Source: JAGTRP01 sp035655235
GTDB taxonomy: Bacteria; Pseudomonadota; Gammaproteobacteria; Burkholderiales; Rhodocyclaceae
Reading direction: 5' to 3'
DNA: 13,066 nt
Assembly (NCBI GenBank): GCA_035655235.1
Contig: DASRUX010000342.1
Location: 1-13,066, forward strand
In this document: in pieces, positions 12,876-13,066 of the stretch
Layout: the number at the start of each line of letters is the position of its first letter
Numbering within the stretch: the stretch's first letter is position 1
Translations under genes and position numbers: made by a program
Notes under the pieces: model-generated
Databases searched by the model: none
The model's input: only the letters and a program-made list of their open reading frames with translations
Told to the model about the DNA's origin: nothing

Positions 12876-13066
12876 CTATTGGGTGGCGCCCTCTTCCTGG
12901 GCGCGCTCCGAAAGTCTCTTTTCCATCTCGGGCAGGGGCAGCCCGAAACCGAATTCCCGGTCGATGGCCTTGAGGAGCGGGATCACTTCCACCCCCAGGG
13001 TCCCGAGGAAAGGCTCCACCTCGTCCGGGGTGCTGACCAGCAGGGACGAGAGGGCCCGCAGAGCCG
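12876..13066 (-). CDS. Unrecognised protein, C-terminal 62 residues only
   Basis: An open minus-strand frame entering from the right edge and ending at TAG (12876-12878), directly before the shared terminator. The visible end contains SSLLVSTPDEVEPFLGTLG, then VEVIPLLKAIDREFG and LPEMEKRLSERAQEEGATQ. It is acidic, predicted helical, with no transmembrane segment or known motif. Codon use is strongly G/C at third positions like its neighbours, and the stop/terminator placement supports a real gene. I do not recognise the family, and the N-terminus lies outside the window. Confidence 0.7.
   Translation of the reverse strand, partial: ALRALSSLLVSTPDEVEPFLGTLGVEVIPLLKAIDREFGFGLPLPEMEKRLSERAQEEGATQ

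Noticed and set aside
1..13066. CRISPR array, insertion sequence, prophage, tRNA or rRNA genes
   Set aside because: No spaced direct repeats, transposase motifs, terminal inverted repeats or cloverleaf-like segments were seen. Composition is even across the genes, with no sign of recent transfer.

Overview
This is a high-GC window whose gene content and layout fit a betaproteobacterium, most likely of the Rhodocyclales (Azospira/Dechloromonas/Azoarcus type). That assignment is inferred from gene content and protein style only, with no database search. It holds the carbon-entry enzyme acetyl-CoA synthetase, a class I fumarase, and between acs and the left edge a compact minus-strand cluster that couples a transporter-like sensor kinase to nucleotidyltransferase-like and exonuclease-like proteins.

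Layout from right to left. At 12876-13066 is the C-terminal end of an unrecognised minus-strand gene. It shares a bidirectional intrinsic terminator (12852-12875) with the plus-strand class I [4Fe-4S] fumarase (11306-12835). A 272 bp, AT-richer divergent region (11034-11305) separates fumarase from minus-strand acs (9066-11033). It holds three helically phased TTAC repeats, two adjacent palindromes, and an inverted repeat that includes the fumarase ribosome binding site. Downstream of acs is a structured 170 bp leader (8896-9065) with several hairpins. Its 29-codon ORF has the best Shine-Dalgarno sequence in the window, and a strong intrinsic-terminator hairpin lies inside that ORF's 3' end.

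The sensor cluster follows, all on the minus strand and closely spaced. It runs: small two-helix membrane protein (8698-8895); SLC5-type symporter/STAC/histidine kinase of the CrbS/CbrA type (5990-8701, ATGA overlap with the small protein); stand-alone CheY-like receiver (5599-5970); membrane protein with PAS and degenerate histidine-kinase core fused to an intact DEDDh exonuclease (3369-5531); short DUF294 nucleotidyltransferase-like protein (2303-3361); full DUF294 protein with cyclic-nucleotide-binding and CBS domains (322-2277); and a second, apparently inactivated DnaQ-like exonuclease domain cut by the window edge (1-317).

Working model (inference). The SLC5-kinase senses acetate or a related small carboxylate and phosphorylates the receiver. 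The DUF294 and exonuclease proteins form an associated, poorly understood output or quality-control branch next to acs. Neighbourhoods of DUF294 plus exonuclease beside acetate permease genes are, from memory, found in other Proteobacteria (for example Pseudomonas and Vibrio), so the link is probably functional. The exonuclease/pseudokinase fusion, the paired DUF294 proteins and the leader-ORF/terminator are the parts most worth following up.
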